DNA from: GCA-1730015 sp964583825
Lineage (GTDB): Bacteria; Pseudomonadota; Gammaproteobacteria; Granulosicoccales; Granulosicoccaceae
DNA: 43,627 bases
Assembly (NCBI GenBank): GCA_964583825.1
Contig: CAZOXM010000041.1
Location: 1 to 43,627, forward strand
Direction: 5' to 3'
Each line of letters begins with the position of its first letter. Within the stretch, counting starts at the first letter, position 1. Below, piece by piece: positions 16,477-23,798 of this stretch. Both the position numbers and the translations under genes were made by a program. The notes under the pieces were generated by a model. It ran no database searches. It was not told the DNA's origin and saw only the letters and a program-made list of their open reading frames with translations.

Positions 16477-17550
16477 ATGAGCTCCAAACTAAGCAACGTC
16501 AATATCGTTTCAGAGGCGGTTCTGCAAACCCCGCGTCAGCTGCGCGAGGCACTCCCCCGAACCGATGCCGCAACGAGTACCGTTGAAGCTGCTCGCCGTA
16601 CCATAGAGGCGATTCTTGAACGTCGCGACCACCGACTGCTGGTTGTCGCCGGCCCCTGCTCCATTCACGATCTCGAAGCGGCCAGAGAATATGCCACCCG
16701 GCTAAAAGCGCTACACGATAAATACGCTGACAGCCTGTATATCGTGATGCGTGTGTACTTTGAAAAGCCACGCACCACAGTGGGCTGGAAAGGCTTTATC
16801 AACGATCCGGATCTGGACGATTCCTTCCACATAGAAAAGGGTCTGAATCAGGCGAGATCCCTGCTGCTTTGGCTGGCTGAACTGGGCCTGCCCGCCGGCA
16901 CCGAGGCACTTGACCCGATCAGTCCGCAATACCTTTCAGATCTGTTCGCGTGGACAGCGATCGGCGCCAGAACCTCCGAGTCGCAGACACACCGGGAAAT
17001 GTCCAGTGGACTGTCGACTCCCGTCGGCTTTAAAAACGGCACCGACGGCAGTCTGGATATCGCAATCAATGCGATGAAATCCGCCTCGTCGCCACACCGT
17101 TTTCTCGGCATTAACAACGAAGGCCAGGTCACTCGTCTCGAGACGCGCGGCAACCGCTATGGCCACGTCATTCTGCGCGGTGGCTCCGAACCAAACTATG
17201 ATTCCGTATCCGTCACCCTGGCGGAGCAGGCACTGGCATCGGCGAACCTGCCGGGCAATCTGGTGGTGGACTGCAGCCATGCAAATTCACACAAAAATTT
17301 CGAACTGCAGCCGCTGGTCGCCGACAACGTCTGCAAACAGATCGGTGAGGGCAATCGGTCAATAATCGGCATCATGCTCGAGAGCCATCTGCACAGTGGC
17401 AATCAAAAACTCGACGGCGACCGATCCGCACTGCAATACGGCGTCTCCGTCACTGACGAGTGTATCGACTGGCAGACCACTGAGACATTGCTCGAGTCCA
17501 TTGCCGCACAAGTCGCAACACCACTGCAGGCACGACTGGCTGCTCAATAA
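16477..17550 (+). CDS. Class I DAHP synthase (3-deoxy-7-phosphoheptulonate synthase)
   Basis: First enzyme of the shikimate pathway: condenses phosphoenolpyruvate and erythrose 4-phosphate (357 aa). Motifs include VVAGPCSIHD, EKPRTTVGWKGFINDPDLD, GARTSESQTHREMSSGLSTPVGFKNGTDG, ILRGG and VDCSHANSHKN, with the metal ligands spread among them. It is the short AroF/AroG/AroH type. The feedback class (Phe, Tyr or Trp) cannot be assigned by eye, so no symbol is given. The frame is open to 16429, but MSSKLSNVNI at 16477 matches the family start. It precedes apt by 25 bases, which suggests cotranscription. Confidence 0.93.
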   Translation: MSSKLSNVNIVSEAVLQTPRQLREALPRTDAATSTVEAARRTIEAILERRDHRLLVVAGPCSIHDLEAAREYATRLKALHDKYADSLYIVMRVYFEKPRTTVGWKGFINDPDLDDSFHIEKGLNQARSLLLWLAELGLPAGTEALDPISPQYLSDLFAWTAIGARTSESQTHREMSSGLSTPVGFKNGTDGSLDIAINAMKSASSPHRFLGINNEGQVTRLETRGNRYGHVILRGGSEPNYDSVSVTLAEQALASANLPGNLVVDCSHANSHKNFELQPLVADNVCKQIGEGNRSIIGIMLESHLHSGNQKLDGDRSALQYGVSVTDECIDWQTTETLLESIAAQVATPLQARLAAQ

Positions 17551-17575
17551 ACCAACTTACTATCTGGCTGATAAC

Positions 17576-18136
17576 GTGGACCCGGAAGCGCAATCAAAAT
17601 ACTTCAGTGACTATATTCGCACGCGAGTACGGACCATTCCTGACTGGCCGGTAGCAGGCGTACAGTTTCGCGATATCACCCCACTGCTACAAAATCCAGC
17701 GACCTTCCGTCGCCTGGTCGATTGTTTCGTACATCGTTACTACGAACACCACATTGATGTATTGGCCTGTATCGATGCGCGAGGATTCATCATCGGTGGA
17801 GCACTGGCTTATGAACTCAGTACCAGCCTGGTACCGATACGTAAGAAAGGCAAACTGCCCTTCGATACGGTCAGTGAAACCTACAGTCTTGAATACGGCA
17901 CCGCAGAAGTAGAGCTACACAAGGATGCTATTCATCAGGGTAACAAAGTATTGTTACTCGATGACCTCATTGCCACTGGTGGCACTATGCTGGCAGCGGC
18001 ATCCCTCATTACCAGACAGGGTGGTGAGATCATCGAAGCGGCGGCGATTATAGACCTGCCGGATCTCGGCGGATCAAAAAAACTCGTGGAAGCCGGTATC
18101 GATGTATTCAGCATCTGCGAATTCGAAGGAGAGTGA
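17576..18136 (+). CDS. apt: Adenine phosphoribosyltransferase
   Basis: Purine salvage enzyme that makes AMP from adenine and PRPP, 186 aa. The order RTIPDWPVAGVQFRDITPLLQNP, IDARGFIIGGALAYEL, PIRKKGKLPFDT, SLEYGTAEVELHKD and the PRPP-binding loop VLLLDDLIATGGTM is diagnostic for Apt. The family begins shortly before RTRVRTIPDWP, so the GTG at 17576 is the best start; the frame extends far upstream inside the DAHP synthase gene. There is no good Shine-Dalgarno sequence before it. It is followed without a gap by gpt. Confidence 0.92.
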   Translation: MDPEAQSKYFSDYIRTRVRTIPDWPVAGVQFRDITPLLQNPATFRRLVDCFVHRYYEHHIDVLACIDARGFIIGGALAYELSTSLVPIRKKGKLPFDTVSETYSLEYGTAEVELHKDAIHQGNKVLLLDDLIATGGTMLAAASLITRQGGEIIEAAAIIDLPDLGGSKKLVEAGIDVFSICEFEGE

Positions 18137-18137
18137 G

Positions 18138-18626
18138 TTGTCACTAAGTCGAACGGAAAATTTCTTTGTTTCCTGGGAAGAACTACATCGGGACACACGA
18201 ATTCTCGCCGCCCGGTTATTACCCGCAGAGCAGTGGACTGGTGCAATTGCAATCACGCGCGGCGGCATGATACCCGCAGCAATAATTGCCAGAGAATTGA
18301 ATATAAGACTGCTCGACACGATCTGCATCAAGACGTACGACTATCAGGCGCAGGGCGAGAGCATTATCCTCAAGCAACCGGATACCGACGGTAAAGGCAT
18401 GTTACTGATCGACGATCTGGTCGACACCGGAAAGACAGCCCGAGCCGTGAAGGAAGTCGTGCCGCATGCGCGCTTTGTTACTGTCTATGCAAAGCCCGAG
18501 GGGCGCACAGAAGTCGACGACTTCATCAAAGAAGTGCCACAGGACACCTGGATAAACTTTCCATGGGATATGGAACTGAACTACTCGAGCCCGCTGGTTG
18601 AGCGTGAGAAAGCCCCGGCCGGGTAG
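18138..18626 (+). CDS. gpt: Xanthine-guanine phosphoribosyltransferase
   Basis: Salvage enzyme that joins xanthine or guanine to PRPP, 162 aa. Marks are VSWEELHRDTRILAARLLP, AITRGGMIPAAIIAREL, the PRPP loop MLLIDDLVDTGKTA and the C-terminal WINFPWDM, all as in E. coli Gpt. The start is decided by the ribosome binding site: AAGGAGAG at the end of apt lies seven bases before the TTG at 18138, two bases beyond the apt stop. Longer in-frame extensions lie inside apt and are rejected. Apt and Gpt together recover purine bases. Confidence 0.9.
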   Translation: MSLSRTENFFVSWEELHRDTRILAARLLPAEQWTGAIAITRGGMIPAAIIARELNIRLLDTICIKTYDYQAQGESIILKQPDTDGKGMLLIDDLVDTGKTARAVKEVVPHARFVTVYAKPEGRTEVDDFIKEVPQDTWINFPWDMELNYSSPLVEREKAPAG

Positions 18627-18640
18627 CCCCCGACCGGCCG
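18616..18640 (+). terminator. Weak terminator-like hairpin after gpt
   Basis: CGGCCGG (18616-18622) and CCGGCCG (18634-18640) can pair around an 11-base loop, overlapping the gpt stop codon. Only CTTGTT follows, not a real T tract, so it may be a pause site rather than a full terminator. Confidence 0.3.
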
Positions 18641-18699
18641 CTTGTTACAACCGGTAAGTATCTGACGCAGCGACCACACCAATCGCAGCGCACACAGGA

Positions 18700-18981
18700 T
18701 CAGCGCACGGACACGACAGTGTGCAGCACCATTCCATCCTCGAAGTAAATTCGAAACCCACTGTATTCCCAGCTTGAGATTGCCGGATCACCGACCGGTC
18801 GGTAACGCCGCGAGGGCTCACCGAAATGTTTAAGCACATGAGCCTGAGAGACACCGCGAGGCACACTTGACGTGCCCTGAGTGACGCCATAGGCGCTATC
18901 CGGCATTTTGAGTATATCGGCACCCGCCTGTGCGCTGATAATCACGGTGACAGACAGCAGTGCAATCTGCGCTAATTTCAT
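18700..18981 (-). CDS. Small secreted protein, BamE/SmpA-like fold
   Basis: A 93-aa exported protein. The first 20 or so residues (MKLAQIALLSVTVIISAQAGA) form a cleavable signal peptide. The mature part reads RGVSQAHVLKHFGEPSRRYRPVGDPAISSWEYSGFRIYFEDGMVLHTVV, the pattern of a small gammaproteobacterial family with a BamE-like beta-alpha fold (a MSxxxVxxxFGEP helix, then paired strands). The start at 18981 has a strong GGAGGA ribosome binding site. Function is unknown; it is a periplasmic protein and lies convergent to gpt. Confidence 0.82.
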   Translation of the reverse strand: MKLAQIALLSVTVIISAQAGADILKMPDSAYGVTQGTSSVPRGVSQAHVLKHFGEPSRRYRPVGDPAISSWEYSGFRIYFEDGMVLHTVVSVR

Positions 18982-19168
18982 GTGTTTTCCTCCGTTGGTG
19001 CCGCGACCTGTGAATGGCAACGAGGGCAGTAGTCGTTTACCCGTTGTCCGTCGCCGCCCACTGATTGCGTCACAAATTCGCTGTTCTTTAGCCCGATCCA
19101 GTCACTTGTGGCGGAATGCACACTGTATGGACCTCCACGCTTGCCGAATTATTGGATCGACAGACTAA

Positions 19169-19309
19169 CAGGGTGTTGAAAAACGTGATGAGCGACGGTC
19201 TGAGTAGGCAAATTTCCCCGAAAAAGCGCAGTTATATGGGTTATAAATGAGCATTTTGAGGGGGAAATTAACGCCCTCAGACCTAGCGCAATAGTTTTTC
19301 AACATCCTG
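19169..19309 (+). mobile_element. MITE-like element, copy 1 (141 bp)
   Basis: Terminal inverted repeats CAGGGTGTTGAAAAAC and CAGGATGTTGAAAAAC (15 of 16 identical) bound the element, and CTAA is duplicated on both sides (19165-19168 and 19310-19313). Inner parts also pair (GGTCTGAG with CTCAGACC; AATTTCCCC with GGGGAAATT), so the whole unit can fold as a long hairpin. It has no transposase. The 4-bp YTAR duplication is the type made by IS5-group transposases, which suggests mobilisation in trans (inference). Confidence 0.88.
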
Positions 19310-19385
19310 CTAAAGTGCGCCACTGACTGATACACTTTGCGCACACTTAGGCCCCGTCAGCCGCGACGCTAAAAGAGGCGAAAAC

Positions 19386-20006
19386 ATGCTCAGATTCTTT
19401 ATCGGACTCGTGCTTGCACAGGTCGCCATTGCGTTAACGGTTGCCATCCTGCCGGCTGGAAATTTTTATGACCGGGTATTACCCGTTGCTTTCCTAATTG
19501 CCCTGCTCGCCACCGTAATCAGCCTGTGGTTCTCTACACTCTCCCGTCAAATGGCAGACAGGCGCGTTCACTCATTGCAAAAGAAGTTTGCCGCCGAGCG
19601 GGAAAAGCTGAATCAGGATGCGGCACGCGCCAAAGACAATCTGATTAAAAAAACGAACCGGCAAATTGAGGTGGAAGCCCGTCGTGCGAAGACCAAAGCT
19701 AATTTAAAAGTATGGGGTGCGATCGCAGTAGCCGGTGGTTTCGGTGTGATAATGCTGCTGACCCAGTTTGTCACGCTGGGGTTACTCACACTAACCGCTG
19801 CCGGCAGCGCTGTCGGCGGGTATCTGGTTCGGGCGCGCAAAGAGCAGGATATGCTCGACGGTCCGGACTATAAACTCATCGACGCCGAGGTCGTCGACGA
19901 CGAACCGCAGGCGCCCGCGCAAATCGACAACCAGCCTGCTGATACGAATGACATTCAGGCCGACACAGAAAACAACCCGGAGACCCAGTCACGCGCTTCG
20001 GGGTAA
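19386..20006 (+). CDS. Membrane protein with coiled coil, unknown function
   Basis: A protein of 206 aa with two N-terminal transmembrane helices (about 2-22 and 30-50), a charged coiled-coil segment of about 60 residues rich in Lys, Arg, Glu and Ala (RRVHSLQKKFAAEREKLNQDAARAKDNL...), a hydrophobic pair at about 109-148, and an acidic, proline-containing C-terminal tail. I do not recognise the family. GAGG lies seven bases before the ATG, and the gene follows the repeat element directly. Its last 52 bases overlap the end of the opposite-strand Nmad3 gene. Topology suggests an inner-membrane protein with a cytosolic coiled coil. Confidence 0.75.
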   Translation: MLRFFIGLVLAQVAIALTVAILPAGNFYDRVLPVAFLIALLATVISLWFSTLSRQMADRRVHSLQKKFAAEREKLNQDAARAKDNLIKKTNRQIEVEARRAKTKANLKVWGAIAVAGGFGVIMLLTQFVTLGLLTLTAAGSAVGGYLVRARKEQDMLDGPDYKLIDAEVVDDEPQAPAQIDNQPADTNDIQADTENNPETQSRASG

Positions 20007-20797
20007 TGATTCGTATCGAGCACGAACTCCTGCCCCCGGGCAACCGATTGCAACTGCAGTTTGTCTTCCAGCCTATGCCAGCGCGAGATATCCTGATGAT
20101 AACTAAGCGTGCTCTTGCGCCCCGCCGGATGCATCCACTGCGGCACTTGCCACAGGGAGCGGCTGCAACCGGCGGCTGTTAGCGTGCGATCAACCGTTAA
20201 CCGGTCAAAGTAGCCGGCACCGGCGATGCTGTGCCTGAAAGACAATTGCCGCCGGCCAACATACAGTGTGTTGTGACCACTGAAGCTGCCAAAGCAATGC
20301 GGATGATTTTTCAGAAACTCGTATTCAGGCACCTGTTTTATCAGATCCACCGGCACCACCTTGGCGACCTGCATCCAGCCAAAAATCACATGCAGATCGG
20401 GCGCATTCGATACATACCGCCAGCGCTTTCGATGTTGCATCACTTCCCTGAACCACCCGAAAAACAAAAACAGATCCCCGACCCCGACACTGTGACTCGC
20501 CAGATGTGTCTGAGCGGCACCACACTGGCCGAACACCGGCATAAACTGATCGCGTCCTCGCAGTTGCTCCTGAACAAGATCCGGGTCGAGATGCACACGA
20601 GACCAGCCATTCAACTGATCCCGACTTAAATGTTTAACCAGTCGTCCAACCGGCAGTTCTGATTGCAGATCCCGATATCGTATCGGGGAACGAGTGTCGG
20701 GGATGGCCATTGGAAGCAGCCGGTCACTTCCCAGTATCGGGCTGGCAAACCCACCCGCACTGCTGTCTACGCCTTTTCGACTCAGAATGATTTTCAT
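19955..20797 (-). CDS. Nmad3-domain protein (putative nucleotide modification associated)
   Basis: A 280-aa protein matching the Nmad3 family, a domain defined through its genomic association with DNA base hypermodification. Visible marks are the start MKIILSRKGVDSSAGGFASPI, VHLDPDL, FGQCGAAQTHL, GVGDLFLFFGWFRE, DLHVIFGWMQVAKVV, HPHCF, NTLYV and the end GQEFVLDTNHYPEARDWVSGL. The biochemical activity of the family is not established. It is cytosolic (no signal or membrane helix). It begins 19 bases after the stop of the AlkA-like glycosylase gene, so the two are cotranscribed. Its 3' end overlaps the convergent membrane-protein gene by 52 bases, and both ends look genuine. Confidence 0.85.
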   Translation of the reverse strand: MKIILSRKGVDSSAGGFASPILGSDRLLPMAIPDTRSPIRYRDLQSELPVGRLVKHLSRDQLNGWSRVHLDPDLVQEQLRGRDQFMPVFGQCGAAQTHLASHSVGVGDLFLFFGWFREVMQHRKRWRYVSNAPDLHVIFGWMQVAKVVPVDLIKQVPEYEFLKNHPHCFGSFSGHNTLYVGRRQLSFRHSIAGAGYFDRLTVDRTLTAAGCSRSLWQVPQWMHPAGRKSTLSYHQDISRWHRLEDKLQLQSVARGQEFVLDTNHYPEARDWVSGLFSVSA

Positions 20798-20816
20798 CAG
20801 TCACAATGAAGCGTGC

Positions 20817-21452
20817 TCAGCGCCAGTCGACACTGTCTGTCGCGCGCCACAGATACCACGCTGCCGCGGTGCGATACGGTTTCCAGCGCGCAGAGGCTGC
20901 CAGCAGCTCCGAAGCTGGCAACATGTCATCCAGACCGTAGGCCAGCATGTGCCCCTTGCGCACGCCCAGATCGGTGGCTGGAAAGACATCGGCCCGGCCG
21001 AGATTGAATATCATTAACATCTCGACCGACCACCGGCCAATGCCTTTTACCTGCGTCAGACAATCCACCAGATCGTCGTCGGACATACGCATCAGCTGCT
21101 CGTCATCCGGAATGTCGCCGCGCTCCATATGCTCGGTTAAATCAATCAACGATTGTACTTTGGCACGCGAGAAACCGATGGCACGCAATGCATCTTCACC
21201 CACACACCGCACCGACCGGGGGCTAACCGCTCCCTCGCACGCAGCGAGCAGGCGCTGATAAATGGCGGCGGCAGATTTGGTCGACAACATCTGGTAGACA
21301 ATCGCTCTTGCCAGCGATTCATAGACCGTCAACTCCGCTTCGCTGCGCACCCGGGTTGCCCCGATTCTGTCGATCAGCTGTCCCATCGTATGATCGGCAC
21401 GCGCCAGGTGAATCTTCGCGGTTCGAAGTGAATACTTTCTGCGTTTACGCAT
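20817..21452 (-). CDS. DNA-3-methyladenine glycosylase II (AlkA/HhH-GPD family)
   Basis: Base-excision repair enzyme of 211 aa that releases alkylated purines. The helix-hairpin-helix is at about 135-144 (VKGIGRWSVEM) and the catalytic aspartate is Asp161 in VFPATDLGVRKG. It lacks the N-terminal AlkA domain and the iron-sulfur cluster of Nth/MutY, which makes it like the short Mag1/AlkA type. The ATG at 21452 is preferred over the in-frame TTG at 21461. A perfect -10 TATAAT lies about 50 bases upstream. It heads a two-gene operon with the Nmad3 gene and is divergent from cmoB. Confidence 0.9.
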   Translation of the reverse strand: MRKRRKYSLRTAKIHLARADHTMGQLIDRIGATRVRSEAELTVYESLARAIVYQMLSTKSAAAIYQRLLAACEGAVSPRSVRCVGEDALRAIGFSRAKVQSLIDLTEHMERGDIPDDEQLMRMSDDDLVDCLTQVKGIGRWSVEMLMIFNLGRADVFPATDLGVRKGHMLAYGLDDMLPASELLAASARWKPYRTAAAWYLWRATDSVDWR

Positions 21453-21501
21453 TGCTTGCAATGACTGCCCGACCCGTTATGTGGTTAAAATTCCCCCGCG
21501 C

Positions 21502-21507
21502 ATTATA
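21502..21507 (-). promoter_or_regulatory. Candidate -10 box for the glycosylase/Nmad3 operon
   Basis: A perfect TATAAT reads on the minus strand, about 50 bases before the glycosylase ATG. The best -35 is a TCGACC with a 19-base spacer, which is poor, so the assignment rests mainly on the -10 box and position. Confidence 0.4.
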
Positions 21508-21612
21508 GCGTTTTCCGACCCCGGCCGGTCGAGTGTCACTGGCGCAGACAGCAGCGCACGCAATATGATTAAATCCGGAACCGCGACAAGATGAGCGGCA
21601 TCCTGCCGTTTG

Positions 21613-21618
21613 TATAAT
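21613..21618 (+). promoter_or_regulatory. Candidate -10 box for cmoB
   Basis: A perfect TATAAT, preceded by TTTG, lies 35 bases before the cmoB ATG. No good -35 hexamer is found 16-18 bases upstream. Confidence 0.45.
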
Positions 21619-21653
21619 CTTCAATTCAAGTTGCATTCACTGACATACCGGAC

Positions 21654-22619
21654 ATGGCAAAGGATAATCTACAACAATTCCAGCAGCAGCTGGACGGCCA
21701 TCCACAAAGCCAGTGGCTCGAACGATTGCTGCCCGCTGTCACCGATCGGCTGCGACCTGACAGTCAGCGCAACTTTCCTGGCTGGCTCAACGCACTGGCA
21801 GCACTCCCTGAGCAAAGAAACGCACAGGTGAGCTTGCACACCGACACGATTACAACACAGGGCACCGGCACCCACAACGACCCACACCTTTGTGAGGCGC
21901 TGAAACAACTCATGCCCTGGAGAAAAGGTCCGTTTTGTCTTCACGGCATTCACATCGATACCGAGTGGCGTTGCGACTGGAAGTGGCGTCGCATTGCACC
22001 TCATATAGATCTGAGGGATCTCACCGTACTGGATGTTGGTTGCGGCAACGGCTACTACAGCCTGCGCATGCTCGGTGCCGGCGCAAAGCACGTGGTAGGC
22101 ATGGACACCAGTCTGTTGTACTGGTCGCAGTTTCAGGCAGTAACGCGCTTTACAGATACCCATCGCGCTACCGTGTTGCCCCTCAGCGTGGAATGCCTGC
22201 TCGATCATCCGGCCCGATTCGACGTTATCTTCTCCATGGGGGTGCTCTATCATCGGAGGCAGCCCGTCGATCATCTGCAACTGCTCTGCGACAGTTTGCC
22301 AGTGGGCGGAAAGCTGGTGCTTGAAACACTGATCCTGCACGGTGGACATGCAGAAGCACTTATACCACCCGGTCGCTATGCCAATATGCGCAATGTGTGG
22401 TCGGTGCCTACCCTGCCGCTGCTGATGAGCCAGCTGTCCGACAGCGGCTTTTCCCGGATACGTTGCGTGGATATCAACCGAACGACCATCGAGGAGCAGC
22501 GAAAAACGAGCTGGATGACCTTCAATTCACTGGCTGATGCGCTGAACGAGTCAGACCCTTCGCTGACCGCCGAGGGGCATCCGGGCCCGCTGCGCGCTGT
22601 CATCATCGCTGAAAAGTAA
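21654..22619 (+). CDS. cmoB: tRNA U34 carboxymethyltransferase
   Basis: Uses carboxy-S-adenosylmethionine to carboxymethylate 5-hydroxyuridine at tRNA position 34, giving cmo5U (321 aa, the family length). Marks are the SAM-type motif VLDVGCGNGYYSLRMLGAGA, the CmoB N-terminal region with WRKGPF and HIDTEWRCDWKWRRI, FSMGVLYHRRQPVDHL, LETLIL and the C-terminal GRYANMRNVWSVP and TSWMTF. CmoA, which makes the cofactor, is usually adjacent but is not in this window. The gene is divergent from the glycosylase operon. Confidence 0.95.
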   Translation: MAKDNLQQFQQQLDGHPQSQWLERLLPAVTDRLRPDSQRNFPGWLNALAALPEQRNAQVSLHTDTITTQGTGTHNDPHLCEALKQLMPWRKGPFCLHGIHIDTEWRCDWKWRRIAPHIDLRDLTVLDVGCGNGYYSLRMLGAGAKHVVGMDTSLLYWSQFQAVTRFTDTHRATVLPLSVECLLDHPARFDVIFSMGVLYHRRQPVDHLQLLCDSLPVGGKLVLETLILHGGHAEALIPPGRYANMRNVWSVPTLPLLMSQLSDSGFSRIRCVDINRTTIEEQRKTSWMTFNSLADALNESDPSLTAEGHPGPLRAVIIAEK

Positions 22620-22671
22620 GCCGCAAAAGACACCTGCAAATGTTATTTTACATCTGCGGGCACAAAAATTG

Positions 22672-22722
22672 TGCATTGCACCGACGATGCCCTGCAATGC
22701 GTATTTTGTTGTGCAATAATGC
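22672..22722 (+). promoter_or_regulatory. Cluster of GCATTGC-type repeats before the 336-aa gene
   Basis: Three related sites lie within 51 bases: TGCATTGCA (22672-22680), TGCAATGC (22693-22700) and TGCAATAATGC (22712-22722). The first two are the same palindromic core in opposite reading. The last includes an AATAAT that could be a -10 box. The set lies 64-114 bases before the start codon at 22786 and may be an operator; no regulator is identified. Confidence 0.4.
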
Positions 22723-22785
22723 GCGCCGCGCACTGGCTCGCCGGTCGCGATCGATCTCAATTTTGCAACACGACGGAATCCGGGA

Positions 22786-23796
22786 ATGGAATTTTCGTGT
22801 GACTCGACAATGTTTCGGCGTGGCCCGCAGTGGATTCCTGCCGGGTGCGAGGTCGACTCAAAATCCGCCAGCCTGCCGTTGCCAAACGGCACCAGACATC
22901 AGGTCGACGGCCAGACATTCGTCTACTACGACGACTACTGGATTCGCTACTACGCGCCTCCCGAAGATACGCTGGTGGCCCGCAAGAATCTGATCGAATC
23001 ACTCACCAGACGCACTTTTCACCACACCGAACACGGCATAAATACCCCCGGTCACGCGCTGGATAGCGCCAGAGCAGCGTTTGAACGCGAAAGCGATCCG
23101 CGAAAAAAACGTGTGAATGCAGCGATGCTCGCGGGTGCGCTTTTCAATCGCGCCACAGACATATTCAGAATCGTGGTTGATCTCGGCGCTAAAGGTGTGA
23201 ACGTCAGCCGCGACAATGAACTTATGCAGGAATGCGGTCAGTGTTTTAAAGAAGCGCTCGAACTGGGAAAACAGGTTAAACACTATAGTGGCCAGGAAGG
23301 GATTGATGAACTCTGGGGGGAGCCGTTCAGAGCCTTTACAGTCCCGATCGAACAATTTTATGAATCGCGTTTTATAAAAATTGCGCAGGCAATGCGTAAT
23401 ATCGACAAAGTCGCCACCGAGATGAAAAATGTACTGTCTCCGCTGGCATCATTTGATGGCGTCAGCGAACTCATTAATCACTTTGCCAACGCAGCAAAGT
23501 ATGAATGTGAAACCATGCGCAGCGATGCGGCGAACAACTTTATTATCTGGCCGGAGTTCGTTTCCGCCAGTGAACGACTGGCTGAATTCCCGGGTCAACC
23601 CTATCGCGACCCTGACATGCCTGCCTGGTTACACAATACAGGAATCAATCTGCTGTACGACGGCAAGAGCCTGATCGAATGGGTGGCTCTTGCCCGCGTG
23701 CCCATGCCACACAGTACTGAGCTTTTCGTTACCGAATGCGAAGCATTCCACGCGGCCACTTTGCGAATCGCACGCCCTCTGAAAAACGTTAAATAA
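22786..23796 (+). CDS. Unknown protein, 336 aa
   Basis: I do not recognise this protein. It has no signal peptide or membrane helix and looks mostly helical from residue 60 on. Notable stretches are VDGQTFVYYDDYWIRYYAPPEDTL near the N-terminus, then long amphipathic segments (ALDSARAAFERESDPRKKRVNAAMLAGALFNRATDIF and others), and an aromatic DMPAWLHNTGINLLYDGKSLIEWVALARV near the end. It has its own upstream region with repeated GCATTGC motifs and is followed two bases after its stop by the GTG start of mnmD. Placement between cmoB and mnmD raises the possibility of a tRNA-related role, but nothing in the sequence proves it. Confidence 0.75.
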   Translation: MEFSCDSTMFRRGPQWIPAGCEVDSKSASLPLPNGTRHQVDGQTFVYYDDYWIRYYAPPEDTLVARKNLIESLTRRTFHHTEHGINTPGHALDSARAAFERESDPRKKRVNAAMLAGALFNRATDIFRIVVDLGAKGVNVSRDNELMQECGQCFKEALELGKQVKHYSGQEGIDELWGEPFRAFTVPIEQFYESRFIKIAQAMRNIDKVATEMKNVLSPLASFDGVSELINHFANAAKYECETMRSDAANNFIIWPEFVSASERLAEFPGQPYRDPDMPAWLHNTGINLLYDGKSLIEWVALARVPMPHSTELFVTECEAFHAATLRIARPLKNVK

Positions 23797-23798
23797 CC

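Noticed and set aside
21669..22349. A 226-codon minus-strand frame
   Set aside because: It is antisense to cmoB and looks like no known family.
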